From: JACVRW01 sp034664005
Lineage (GTDB): Bacteria; Actinomycetota; Thermoleophilia; Solirubrobacterales; Thermoleophilaceae
Assembly (NCBI GenBank): GCA_034664005.1
Contig: JAXDIL010000048.1
Location: 1-17,671, forward strand
DNA: 17,671 nucleotides
Direction of reading: 5' to 3'
A program made the translations under genes and the position numbers. Below, in pieces: positions 6,664-14,077 of the stretch (the first letter of the stretch is position 1; each line of letters opens with the position of its first letter). The notes beneath the pieces are model-generated. The model made no database searches. It was given only the letters and a program-made list of their open reading frames with translations, and was not told the origin of the DNA.

Positions 6664-7714
6664 CTCCGAGCTCGTATGGCCGGACGCGAGGGCGGCCGTG
6701 CGCGACGCTGCCGCCTCCGACCCCGCAGCGGCGGTGACGGCGCCCCCCATGCCGTGGGAACGCCAACTGCGTACGGCCGCCCTCGCCTCCGTCGCCATGG
6801 CGGTCCCGGACCAGGTCGTGACGAACGCGACCGTGGCCGAGCGGGCGGGCGTGACCGCGCAGTGGATCGCGCACCGCACGGGCGTTCACGAGCGCCGCCA
6901 CGCGACCGACGGCGAGCGCCTTCAGGACTTCGCGACGGCGGCCGGCCGCCAGGCGCTCCAGGAGGCCGGCGTCGATGCGGCGGACGTCGACCTCGTGCTG
7001 GTGGCCACGCTCGCCGCCGACGAGTTCACCCCGAACGCCGCGCCGCTCGTGGCCCACGACCTCGGCGCGACGGGTGCGGGCGCGATGGACGTGGGCGCCG
7101 CCTGCACCGGCTTCCTGTCCGCCCTGCAGATCGCGACCGCGCAGGTGGAGAGCGGCCGCGCGGACAACGTGCTCGTGATCGGCGCCGACATGGTGAGCCG
7201 CTTCGTCGACCAGACCGACCGCGGCACGGCCGCCCTGTTCGCCGACGGCGCCGGCGCGGCGCTCGTGACGCCCGCCAAGGAGGGCAGCGGCCGCATCGGT
7301 CAGATCCTGCTCCGCTCGGACGGCTCCGGCGCCCCCTCGATCACCGCCGCCCAGAGCGACCGCATCATCCGCATGCAGGGCCACGACACCTTCAAGGCCG
7401 CCGTTCTGCGGATGTCGGAGGCCACGGTCGACGCGGTCGCGCGGGCCGGCCTCACGCTCGACGAGATCGGCCTGTTCGTCTACCACCAGGCGAATGCCCG
7501 CATCCTCACCGCCGTGAGCGATCGGCTCGGCCTCGACGAGGCCAAGCTCGTCAACTCGATCGACCGCTACGGCAACACCAGCTCGGCCACCTTGCCGATC
7601 GCGCTGGTCGACGCGCGCGAGCGCGGAATGCTCCAGCCGGGCATGCAGGTGCTGCTGGCCGCGTTCGGTGCGGGTTTCACATGGGGCGCTGGCGTGATCG
7701 AATGGGCGGCATGA
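6656..7714 (+). CDS. fabH: 3-oxoacyl-ACP synthase III
   Basis: Condenses an acyl-CoA starter with malonyl-ACP to begin chains. The Cys-His-Asn triad is complete: Cys150 (GAACTGFLSAL), His277 (VYHQANARI) and Asn307 (DRYGNTSSAT). The 352-aa length exceeds the usual 315-335. The core begins near residue 38 (LRTAALAS), after an Ala/Pro-rich N-terminal extension of low complexity. GTG 6656 is backed by a perfect AAGGAGG 6 nt upstream; it overlaps fabD by 8 nt, and the stop overlaps fabG by ATGA. Starter preference (acetyl, or branched as in many actinobacteria) cannot be read from the sequence. Confidence 0.94.
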   Translation: MPSSELVWPDARAAVRDAAASDPAAAVTAPPMPWERQLRTAALASVAMAVPDQVVTNATVAERAGVTAQWIAHRTGVHERRHATDGERLQDFATAAGRQALQEAGVDAADVDLVLVATLAADEFTPNAAPLVAHDLGATGAGAMDVGAACTGFLSALQIATAQVESGRADNVLVIGADMVSRFVDQTDRGTAALFADGAGAALVTPAKEGSGRIGQILLRSDGSGAPSITAAQSDRIIRMQGHDTFKAAVLRMSEATVDAVARAGLTLDEIGLFVYHQANARILTAVSDRLGLDEAKLVNSIDRYGNTSSATLPIALVDARERGMLQPGMQVLLAAFGAGFTWGAGVIEWAA

Positions 7715-8448
7715 ATGGACGACCCGATGGCAGCGCACTCGTCACGGGAGCATCACGCGGGATCGGCGCGGCGATCGCCAAGGCACTCGCGCGGGAGGGC
7801 TGGCCTGTGGGCGTGAACTACCGCTCGGACGAGGCCGCCGCGAACGCCGTGGTCGAGGAGATCACCCAGGCCGGTGGCCGCGCGACGGCGCTTCAGGGCG
7901 ACGTCGCGGACCCGGAGACCGCAGATGCTCTCTTCAGTGCGCTGGAGGAGGAGTTCGGGCCCGTGCTCGTGCTCGTGAACAACGCGGGCGTGCGGGCCGA
8001 CGGCCTCGCTCCGATGATCGACGACGAGGACTGGGACAGAGTCCTGAACACGAACCTGTCGGCCGCCTTCAGGCTTACTCGCCGCGCGCTCAGGCCGATG
8101 ATCCGCAACCGCTACGGGCGCGTCGTGAACATCGCATCGATCGTCGGCGCGGTGCGCGGGAACGCCGGCCAGGCCAACTACGCTGCATCGAAGGCGGGAC
8201 TGGTCGCGATGACCCGTACCGTCGCCGCCGAGGTGGCCCGACGCGGAGTCACGGTCAATGCCGTTGCTCCTGGTCTGATCGAGACCGACATGACCGAGGG
8301 AATCGGCGAAAACCTGCTCGAGCACGTGCCGGCCCGGCGGGCCGGCACACCGGATGAGGTGGCCGAGTGCGTGCGTTTCCTGGCGTCGGACGGCGCCGCG
8401 TACGTGACCGGCGTCTGCCTCACCGTCGACGGAGGCCTCACCGCCTAA
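7711..8448 (+). CDS. fabG: 3-oxoacyl-ACP reductase
   Basis: NADPH-dependent first reduction of the elongation cycle. This 245-aa short-chain dehydrogenase has TGASRGIG (12-19) for the cofactor, NNAG (90-93), the Ser143-Tyr157-Lys161 catalytic set (NIAS / NYAASK) and the VNAVAPGLIETDM block after it. The C-terminal VTGVCLTVDGG is typical of FabG. ATG 7711 overlaps the fabH stop (ATGA); ATG 7702 in the same frame would add three residues. A second frame stays open for 590 codons over fabH and fabG, but its upstream half is only a shadow. Confidence 0.94.
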   Translation: MNGRPDGSALVTGASRGIGAAIAKALAREGWPVGVNYRSDEAAANAVVEEITQAGGRATALQGDVADPETADALFSALEEEFGPVLVLVNNAGVRADGLAPMIDDEDWDRVLNTNLSAAFRLTRRALRPMIRNRYGRVVNIASIVGAVRGNAGQANYAASKAGLVAMTRTVAAEVARRGVTVNAVAPGLIETDMTEGIGENLLEHVPARRAGTPDEVAECVRFLASDGAAYVTGVCLTVDGGLTA

Positions 8449-8457
8449 CAACGGAAC

Positions 8458-8463
8458 AAGGAG
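8458..8463 (+). promoter_or_regulatory. Strong ribosome binding site of acpP
   Basis: AAGGAG lies 5 nt before ATG 8469. The fabG-acpP gap is the only non-overlapping junction in the fab operon, and this near-ideal site fits the high demand for ACP relative to the enzymes. Confidence 0.75.
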
Positions 8464-8468
8464 AATCA

Positions 8469-8717
8469 ATGGCAGCCACAGCAACACGTGAGGAGATCGA
8501 GACGCGGGTGTTCGCCGCTCTCGAGGAGTTCGGCGCCGAGCCGGACCAGATCAACCCCGACGCGACCTTTGAGTCGCTCGATATCGACTCGCTTGACCTG
8601 GTCGAGCTGGCGCAGATCGTCGAGGACGAGTACGGCGTCCAGCTCAAGGGCGAGGACATGGAGGGTGTTGACACCGTCCGCAAGGCGGTCGACCTGGTGA
8701 TGTCGAAGCTCGGATGA
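8469..8717 (+). CDS. acpP: Acyl carrier protein
   Basis: Carries growing acyl chains as thioesters on a phosphopantetheine arm. It is 82 aa and acidic, with the signature DIDSLDLVELA; Ser41 in DSLD is the attachment site. Helix I (about 7-22) and helix III/IV (about 56-80) fit the four-helix fold. The strong Shine-Dalgarno and 20-nt gap after fabG suggest higher expression than its neighbours. The last codon overlaps fabF by ATGA. It is the expected partner of all enzymes in this operon. Confidence 0.96.
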   Translation: MAATATREEIETRVFAALEEFGAEPDQINPDATFESLDIDSLDLVELAQIVEDEYGVQLKGEDMEGVDTVRKAVDLVMSKLG

Positions 8718-9916
8718 CGCGGTCGGTCGTCATCACGGGCGTCGGCGCGGTCACGCCCCTGGGCGTGGGCGCGCGGACCCTGCACGAGCGCTGGAGCGCC
8801 GGGGTGTCCGGAATCGAGGACGGCTTCGGTCGCGCCAGCGAGTTCGAGCCCAAGGAGCACCTCTCCGTCAAGGAGGTGCGCCGCTCGGACCGCTACACGC
8901 AGCTCGCGCTGGCGGCTGCCCAGGAGGCGCTCGAGGACGCGGGCTGGGACGAGAACCCGCCCTACGACCCGGACCGCGCCGCCTGCGTGATCGGCACCGG
9001 GATCGGCGGCATCGGCACGCTCGAGGCCCAGCACATCATCCTGCGCGACGAGGGCGCCGACCGCATCTCGCCGCTCTCGATCCCGCTGCTGATGGCGAAC
9101 GCCGCCTCCGGCGTGATCGCGATGAAGCACGACCTGCGCGGGCAGTCCTTCGGGACCGTGTCCGCCTGCGCGGCAGGCGCCCACGCAATCGGCATGGCCG
9201 AGCGGCTGATCCGCTACGGCGACGCCGACGCGGTCGTGACCGGCGGCAGCGAGGCGGCGATCACGCCGCTCGCCACGGCCGCGTTCGGCCGCATGGACGC
9301 GCTGTCCGACAGCGGCATCTCGCGCCCGTTCGACCGCCGCCGCGACGGCTTCGTGATGGGCGAGGGCGCGGGGATTCTCGTGCTCGAGGCGGAGGAGGCC
9401 GCGAGGGAGCGGGGCGCGCGCATCCTCGGCTACCTGCGCGGCTACGCGTCCACCTCCGACGCCCACCACCTGACGGCCCCCGAGCCGAGCGGCCGCGGCG
9501 CCTCGCGCGCCATGGAGCTGGCCATGAAGGACGCCGGCATCGAGCCGCAGGACGTGCTCTACGTGAACGCGCACGGCACCTCGACGCCGCTGAACGACCG
9601 CGCGGAGACGAACGCGATCAAGTCTGCTTTCGGCGAGGAGCTCGCCACGAAGATCCCGGTGAGCTCGACCAAGTCGACGATCGGCCACCTGCTCGGCGCA
9701 GCCGGCGCGGTGGAGGCGATCGCGACGCTGCTGGCGCTGCGCGACCGGATCGCGCCGCCGACCCTCAACTACGGCGAGCCCGACGAGGGGCTCGACCTCG
9801 ACTACGTCCCCAACGAGGCACGGCCGCTTCAGAACGGCGACGCCCGCGCGATCGGACTCTCGAACGCGTTCGGCTTCGGCGGTCACAACGCGGTCCTGTG
9901 CCTGGAGGCCTCATGA
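8714..9916 (+). CDS. fabF: 3-oxoacyl-ACP synthase II
   Basis: Elongating condensing enzyme joining acyl-ACP with malonyl-ACP. The 400-aa length is normal. The Cys-His-His triad is Cys152 (VSACAAGAHA), His287 (NAHGTSTPLND) and His324 (TIGHLLGAAG), with the conserved Lys320 (STKSTIGH). The C-terminal GFGGHNAVL is also standard. The acpP-fabF pairing with ATGA overlap is the classical order. It ends in an ATGA overlap with the carboxylase gene. Only one long-chain KAS is seen in the window, so it probably carries all elongation in this operon. Confidence 0.95.
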   Translation: MTRSVVITGVGAVTPLGVGARTLHERWSAGVSGIEDGFGRASEFEPKEHLSVKEVRRSDRYTQLALAAAQEALEDAGWDENPPYDPDRAACVIGTGIGGIGTLEAQHIILRDEGADRISPLSIPLLMANAASGVIAMKHDLRGQSFGTVSACAAGAHAIGMAERLIRYGDADAVVTGGSEAAITPLATAAFGRMDALSDSGISRPFDRRRDGFVMGEGAGILVLEAEEAARERGARILGYLRGYASTSDAHHLTAPEPSGRGASRAMELAMKDAGIEPQDVLYVNAHGTSTPLNDRAETNAIKSAFGEELATKIPVSSTKSTIGHLLGAAGAVEAIATLLALRDRIAPPTLNYGEPDEGLDLDYVPNEARPLQNGDARAIGLSNAFGFGGHNAVLCLEAS

Positions 9917-11394
9917 GCGCACTTGCAGACAGGATGCCTGCCGAGCGCATCTCACCGCTTCTGAAGGAGCCGCGCGAGGTCACCGCTCGCGACCGCCTCG
10001 AGCTGCTCTGCGACCCCGGGTCGCTCCACGTGATCCGCTCGACGGTCCTGCCGCGCCGCGAGTCCAAGCGGATGCAGGACGGCGACGGCGTCGTGGGCGC
10101 GGCCGGGACGATCTCCGGGCGGCCGGTCTACTGCTACGCGCAGGACCAGTCGTTCGCCGGCGGCTCGCTCGGCGAGGCGCACGCGGAGACGATCGTGCGC
10201 GTGATGCAGATGGCCGGACGAGCCGGCGCGCCCGTAATCGGGTTCGTCGCCTCCGGCGGCGCGCGGATGGACGACGGCATCTCTGCGCTCGCCGGCTACG
10301 GGCGGATCTTCCGCGAGAGCGTGAAGCTGTCTGGCCGCGTCCCGCAGATCTCCGTGATCACGGGTGTCTCCGCGGGCGGCGGGGCCTACTCGCCCGCGCT
10401 GACCGACTTCGTGGTCATGACCGAGGGCTCGGCGATGTTCCTGACGGGTCCCGGCGTCGTGCGCGAGGTGACCGGCGAGGACGTCACGACGGACGAGCTC
10501 GGCGGACCGAAGGTGCACGCGAAGAACGGCGTCTGCCAGTTCGTCGCCGCGAACGACCACCAGGCCGTGGGCCTGGTGCGCGAGCTGCTCGCCCATCTGC
10601 CGCAGCACGCCGGGGAGCGGCCGCCCCACGGCCTCCCGGCGACGGTCTCGGGCACCGACCCCGCTGCACACGTGCCGACCTCGTCGCGCCAGGTCTACGA
10701 CGTGCGCGACGTGATCCGGGCGCTCGTGGACAGGGCCGAGCTGCTCGAGGTGTCCGATCGCTGGGCGCGCAACATGGTCACCGCGTTCTGCCGGATCGAC
10801 GGCCGCGCGGTCGGCGTGATCGCGAACCAGCCCTGGTACCTCGGCGGCGTGATCGACGGCGAGGCTGCGCAGAAGGCCGCGAAGTTCGTGCGCACCTGCA
10901 ACTCGTACGGCGTGCCGCTCGTCGTGCTTGTGGACACGCCCGGCTTCCTGCCGGGAACGAAGCAGGAGCAGCTCGGCGTGATCCGTCACGGCGCGAAGCT
11001 GCTGCACGCGTTCGCCGAGGCCGTCGTGCCGAAGGTCACGGTGGTGCTACGCAAGGCATACGGCGGCGGCTTCATCACGATGAACTCGAAGGACCTCGGC
11101 GCCGACCTCGCGCTCGCATGGCCGGATGCCCAGATCGGGATCATGGGCGCCAAGCAGGCCGTCGGGATCACCCACCGTCGCGAGATCGCCGCGGCGGCCG
11201 ATCCCGATGCGGAGCACGACCGCCTCGCGGCGGACTACGCCGCAGGGAACGTGTCCGCGGCTATCGCGGCGCGCGAGGGCTTCGTGGACGAGCTGGTCAC
11301 GCCAGGCGAGACGCGCCGGCGCCTGTCCGGCGCGCTGGCGGCGCTGTCCGGTGCGGGTGAGTACGGCAACGGCCCGGGGAACATCCCGCTGTGA
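9913..11394 (+). CDS. Acyl-CoA carboxylase beta subunit (PccB/AccD-type carboxyltransferase)
   Basis: Carboxyltransferase subunit that moves CO2 from biotin to acetyl- or propionyl-CoA, giving malonyl- or methylmalonyl-CoA. The 493 aa hold both crotonase-like halves: the N-terminal half with FVASGGARMDDG (111-122) and SAGGGAYSPALTDF (153-166), whose glycines form an oxyanion hole; the C-terminal half with DTPGFLPGTKQE, RKAYGGGFITMNSK and the GIMGAKQAV block. The single-chain layout, without the AccD zinc finger of E. coli, is the actinobacterial AccD5/PccB form. GGAGG (9904-9908) precedes ATG 9913, and the stop overlaps the next gene by TGATG. The biotin-carrying alpha subunit is not in the window. 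Operon context suggests acetyl-CoA as substrate, but specificity is not visible. Confidence 0.9.
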   Translation: MSALADRMPAERISPLLKEPREVTARDRLELLCDPGSLHVIRSTVLPRRESKRMQDGDGVVGAAGTISGRPVYCYAQDQSFAGGSLGEAHAETIVRVMQMAGRAGAPVIGFVASGGARMDDGISALAGYGRIFRESVKLSGRVPQISVITGVSAGGGAYSPALTDFVVMTEGSAMFLTGPGVVREVTGEDVTTDELGGPKVHAKNGVCQFVAANDHQAVGLVRELLAHLPQHAGERPPHGLPATVSGTDPAAHVPTSSRQVYDVRDVIRALVDRAELLEVSDRWARNMVTAFCRIDGRAVGVIANQPWYLGGVIDGEAAQKAAKFVRTCNSYGVPLVVLVDTPGFLPGTKQEQLGVIRHGAKLLHAFAEAVVPKVTVVLRKAYGGGFITMNSKDLGADLALAWPDAQIGIMGAKQAVGITHRREIAAAADPDAEHDRLAADYAAGNVSAAIAAREGFVDELVTPGETRRRLSGALAALSGAGEYGNGPGNIPL

Positions 11395-11972
11395 TGTACG
11401 TCGCGCTCGGAGACAGCTTCACCGCAGGCCACGAGCCCGGCCAGCCGCGCTGGGCGGACGAGCTGGCCCGTGAGCTCGGCGGCGGCTACGTGAACCTCGC
11501 AGAGGTGGGGGCCACGAGCGAGCACGTGGAGAGCGAGCAGCTCGGGCGCGCCCTCGAGCTGCGACCCGATGTGGTGACGCTCGTGTGCGGCGCGAACGAC
11601 GTGCTGTTCTCGACCCGGCCCGACGCCGACGCCTACGCCGCCCGCCTCTCGCGCATGTTCGCGAGGCTCCGGAGAGAGGTTCCGACGATCGAGATCGTGA
11701 CCGCGACCTATCCCGACATCTCACGCTTCATCGAGGTGCGGCCGCGTACGCGTGCGCGCGTGGAGGAGGGGATGCGCCTCTTCAACGCCGCGGCTCGCAG
11801 GGTCGCCGAGCACCACGACGTGGTGCTGATGGACAGCTTCGACTACCCCGAGGCCAACTCACGCGCGACCTACGCCGACGACGGGTTCCACCCCTCGGCC
11901 GAAGGGCACCGCCAGGCGGCGCGAGCGTTCCTGCGCGCGCTCCGGCAGCGGCTCCGGCTGAGCGCGGCGTGA
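11394..11972 (+). CDS. SGNH/GDSL-family hydrolase
   Basis: Predicted esterase, lipase or thioesterase of 192 aa. The four SGNH blocks are present: Ser8 in GDSFTAG, the block II Gly39 (NLAEVGA), Asn68 in GAND, and Asp163-x2-His166 in DDGFHPSAEGH. No signal peptide is seen; the protein starts right at the first beta strand, so it should be cytoplasmic. It sits between the carboxylase and the MaoC gene within the fab operon, with 1-nt and 4-nt overlaps. A role on acyl chains, such as thioesterase or lysophospholipase like TesA, is reasonable but inferred. GTG 11391 is an alternative start one codon earlier. Confidence 0.85.
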   Translation: MYVALGDSFTAGHEPGQPRWADELARELGGGYVNLAEVGATSEHVESEQLGRALELRPDVVTLVCGANDVLFSTRPDADAYAARLSRMFARLRREVPTIEIVTATYPDISRFIEVRPRTRARVEEGMRLFNAAARRVAEHHDVVLMDSFDYPEANSRATYADDGFHPSAEGHRQAARAFLRALRQRLRLSAA

Positions 11973-12415
11973 TAGCCACGGCGGGCATCTTCAGCCGCGG
12001 CTTCCACGACCTCCACCCCCACGACCACTTCCGCACGGGCGCTCGCACGGTACGCGAGGCGGACATCCTCGAGTTCGCCGCGCTCACGGGCGACTCGCAT
12101 CCCCAGCACGTCGATCCGGCTTGGGCCGCGGACAGCCGCTTTGGAGAGCAGATCGCCCACGGCCTCTTGGTGCTGTCGTTCGCCGTCGGCCTCCTACCGC
12201 TCGACCCGGAGCGCGTGGTCGCCCTTCGGCGTGTGGGTGACGCCGTCTTCAAGCAACCTGTGAAGATCGGCGACGACTTGCACGTGGAAGGTGAAATCTC
12301 GCGCACGCAGGAGCTCGACGACGAGCACGGCCTCGTGGAGGCACGCCTGCGGATCGTGAACCAGCGGGGGCGGCTGGCGGTGAGGGCGACCGTGGAGCTT
12401 GTGTGGCGAGCCTGA
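11969..12415 (+). CDS. MaoC-like hydratase/dehydratase, probable 3-hydroxyacyl-ACP dehydratase
   Basis: Hot-dog fold protein of 148 aa. The hydratase-2 motif is clear: FAALTGDSHPQHVDP with the catalytic Asp42 and His47, followed by FGEQIAHGLLVLS (59-70), the overhang helix. A C-terminal VKIGDDLHVEGEI strand completes the fold. Family members hydrate trans-2-enoyl-CoA or, as mycobacterial HadB, dehydrate 3-hydroxyacyl-ACP. It lies between fabF/accD and fabI, and no fabZ or fabA is in the operon, so I infer the dehydration step of type II synthesis. The start is GTG 11969 overlapping the previous stop (GTGA). No second HadA/HadC-like subunit is nearby, so it would act as a homodimer or with a partner encoded elsewhere. 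Confidence 0.85.
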   Translation: MIATAGIFSRGFHDLHPHDHFRTGARTVREADILEFAALTGDSHPQHVDPAWAADSRFGEQIAHGLLVLSFAVGLLPLDPERVVALRRVGDAVFKQPVKIGDDLHVEGEISRTQELDDEHGLVEARLRIVNQRGRLAVRATVELVWRA

Positions 12416-13188
12416 TGCTCGAGGGCAAGCGCCTCCTGATCACGGGGGTGCTCACCAAGGGCAGCATCGCCTACACGGTGGCCGAGCGCGCTCAGCAGGA
12501 GGGCGCGCACGTGCTGCTCACCGGCTTCGGGAGGACGCGGCGCATGACGGAGCGCGCGGCGGCCCGGCTGCCGGATCCGCCCGACGTGCTGGAGCTCGAC
12601 GTGAACAGGCCGGAGGACCTCGACGCGCTCGCGGCCGAGCTGCGCGAGCGCTGGGGCGGGCTCGACGGCGCCCTCCACGCGATCGCCTTCGCGCCCGGCG
12701 ACGCCCTCGGCGGCAAGTTCATGACGGCACCGCCGGAGTCGGCGGAGCTGGCCTTCCGCACGAGCGCGTACTCCTTCAAGGCGCTGGCCGGTGCGCTTGC
12801 GCCGCTGATGGAGGAGGGCGGCAGCTTCGTCGGGATGGACTTCGACGCCTCGGTGGCCTGGCCGATCTACGACTGGATGGGCGTGGCGAAGGCCGCGCTC
12901 GAGTCGGTCTCGCGCTACCTCGCGCGCGACCTCGGCGACCAGGGCGTGCGCGTGAACCTCGTGTCCGCGGGGCCGGTGGAGACGCCCGCGGCGGAGGGAA
13001 TCCCGGGCTTTGGCCAGCTCGCCGCACTGTGGGAGAAGCAGGCCCCGCTCGGCTGGGACCAGACCGACCCGGCCCCGGTGGCCGACGCGGTGCTGTTCCT
13101 CCTGTCGGACCTCGCGCGCGCCGTGACCGGGGAGATCCTGCACGTCGACGGCGGATACCACGCGATGGGCGCGCCACTCAGGCCCTGA
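12415..13188 (+). CDS. fabI: Enoyl-ACP reductase, InhA-like
   Basis: NADH-dependent last reduction of the cycle. The 257-aa protein resembles mycobacterial InhA throughout: LEGKRLLITGVLTKGSIA at the start, LLTGF, LELDVN, GGSFVGMDFD, and Tyr152-x6-Lys159 (IYDWMGVAK), which match InhA Tyr158 and Lys165. NLVSAGPV and VDGGYHAM complete the fold. The InhA Ser94 position (HSIGF) is Ala89 here (HAIAF). ATG 12415 overlaps the MaoC stop (TGATG); GTG 12403 would add four residues. It is the last gene of the fab operon, followed by a large hairpin. Confidence 0.94.
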   Translation: MLEGKRLLITGVLTKGSIAYTVAERAQQEGAHVLLTGFGRTRRMTERAAARLPDPPDVLELDVNRPEDLDALAAELRERWGGLDGALHAIAFAPGDALGGKFMTAPPESAELAFRTSAYSFKALAGALAPLMEEGGSFVGMDFDASVAWPIYDWMGVAKAALESVSRYLARDLGDQGVRVNLVSAGPVETPAAEGIPGFGQLAALWEKQAPLGWDQTDPAPVADAVLFLLSDLARAVTGEILHVDGGYHAMGAPLRP

Positions 13189-13196
13189 CTGCCAGC

Positions 13197-13241
13197 GGTG
13201 GATGACGATCGTGGCGTTTTCCGCAACGTTTGTCATCCACC
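13197..13241 (+). terminator. Nested hairpin after fabI, terminator or coaX operator
   Basis: GGTGGATGAC (13197-13206) and GTCATCCACC (13232-13241) are perfect 10-bp inverted arms. Inside, CGTGGCG (13210-13216) and CGCAACG (13222-13228) pair with one mismatch around TTTTC. No T tract follows, so if it ends fab transcription it is not of the classical type. The right arm overlaps the TTGTCA that could be the -35 of coaX, so an operator is the alternative. Confidence 0.55.
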
Positions 13242-13260
13242 TGGGCTTTGGAGGTAGATT
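13230..13260 (+). promoter_or_regulatory. Leaderless promoter of coaX
   Basis: TTGTCA (13230-13235) and TAGATT (13255-13260) are separated by 19 nt, slightly long. TAGATT ends 6 nt before GTG 13267, and no Shine-Dalgarno lies between, so the transcript should begin at the start codon. This is the best complete promoter in the window. Confidence 0.6.
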
Positions 13261-13266
13261 CGACAG

Positions 13267-14034
13267 GTGCTACTTGCGATCGACGTCGGAAACACGCAGA
13301 CCCATGTGGGCATGTTCGATGGCGACGACCTCGTTCATCACTGGCGCTTCGCCACCGCGCGCTTTGCCACGGCGGACGAGCTCACGACCACGCTCGCGGG
13401 CCTGCTCGGCCTCCGTGACCTGAAGCTGGCCGACGTCCACGCCGCCATGGTCTCGGCGGTGGTGCCGACGCTTGCGCACGAGTACGAGCAGGTGATCGAG
13501 CGCTATTTCGACGGTCGCGGGTTGCTCGTGGGGCCCGACATCAAGAGCGGCATGCCGATCCGGATCGACCGTCCGCAGGAGCTCGGGGCCGACCGCCTCG
13601 CGAACGCCGTGGCCGCGTACGAGCGCGTCGGCGGTGCCTGCATCACGGTCGACTTCGGGACGGCGATCAACTACGACGTCGTGTCGGCCGCAGGCGAGTA
13701 CCTGGGCGGTGTGATCTCACCGGGCATCGAGATCTCGCTCGAGGCGCTGTCCGCGCGCGCGGCGCGGCTGCCGCGCGTCGAGCTCGAGAAGCCGCGGCAT
13801 GCCATCGGCAAGGGCACGCAGGAGGCCATCCAGGCAGGCGTGGTCTACGGCTTCGCCGGCCAGGTCGACGCGATCGTCGGCCGGCTGCGCGAGGAGCTCG
13901 GCGAGGAGGCCACCGCCATCGCCACGGGCGGCTTCGCCGCCGCCATCGTCCCGTTCTGCGAGCAGGTCGACGAGGTGGACGACCGCCTCACGCTCCAGGG
14001 CCTCAAGCTGATCTGGGAGCGAAACGAGAGCTGA
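13267..14034 (+). CDS. coaX: Type III pantothenate kinase
   Basis: Phosphorylates pantothenate, the first step to CoA and thus to the ACP prosthetic group. The 255-aa ASKHA-fold protein shows DVGNTQT (6-12) for ATP phosphate, GADR (107-110) with the catalytic Asp109, the DFGTA motif (129-133), and GGVISPGIEIS (147-157). The length matches the family (about 250-260). GTG 13267 is fixed by the conserved first strand LLAIDVGNT and by the -10 box 6 nt upstream. Type III kinases are usually insensitive to CoA feedback and need a monovalent cation. The position before dus, greA and lysS resembles actinobacterial clusters in which coaX precedes lysS. Confidence 0.94.
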   Translation: MLLAIDVGNTQTHVGMFDGDDLVHHWRFATARFATADELTTTLAGLLGLRDLKLADVHAAMVSAVVPTLAHEYEQVIERYFDGRGLLVGPDIKSGMPIRIDRPQELGADRLANAVAAYERVGGACITVDFGTAINYDVVSAAGEYLGGVISPGIEISLEALSARAARLPRVELEKPRHAIGKGTQEAIQAGVVYGFAGQVDAIVGRLREELGEEATAIATGGFAAAIVPFCEQVDEVDDRLTLQGLKLIWERNES

Positions 14035-14077
14035 GCCCCCCCATCAGTTCGACATCTCGGTCGATCCGCGCGGCCGG

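Noticed and set aside
6676..7710. Upstream half of a 590-codon frame running into fabG
   Set aside because: It lies in another frame over fabH, gives Arg/Gly-rich nonsense, and fabG motifs start only after 7711; it is not a fusion.
8438..9886. 482-codon minus-strand frame opposite acpP and fabF
   Set aside because: Antisense shadow of two secure genes, without recognisable motifs.
14036..14042. C7 tract after coaX as a programmed frameshift or sequencing slip joining coaX to the STAS gene
   Set aside because: The coaX stop codon precedes the tract, and neither gain nor loss of one C gives a joined frame or a normal start.
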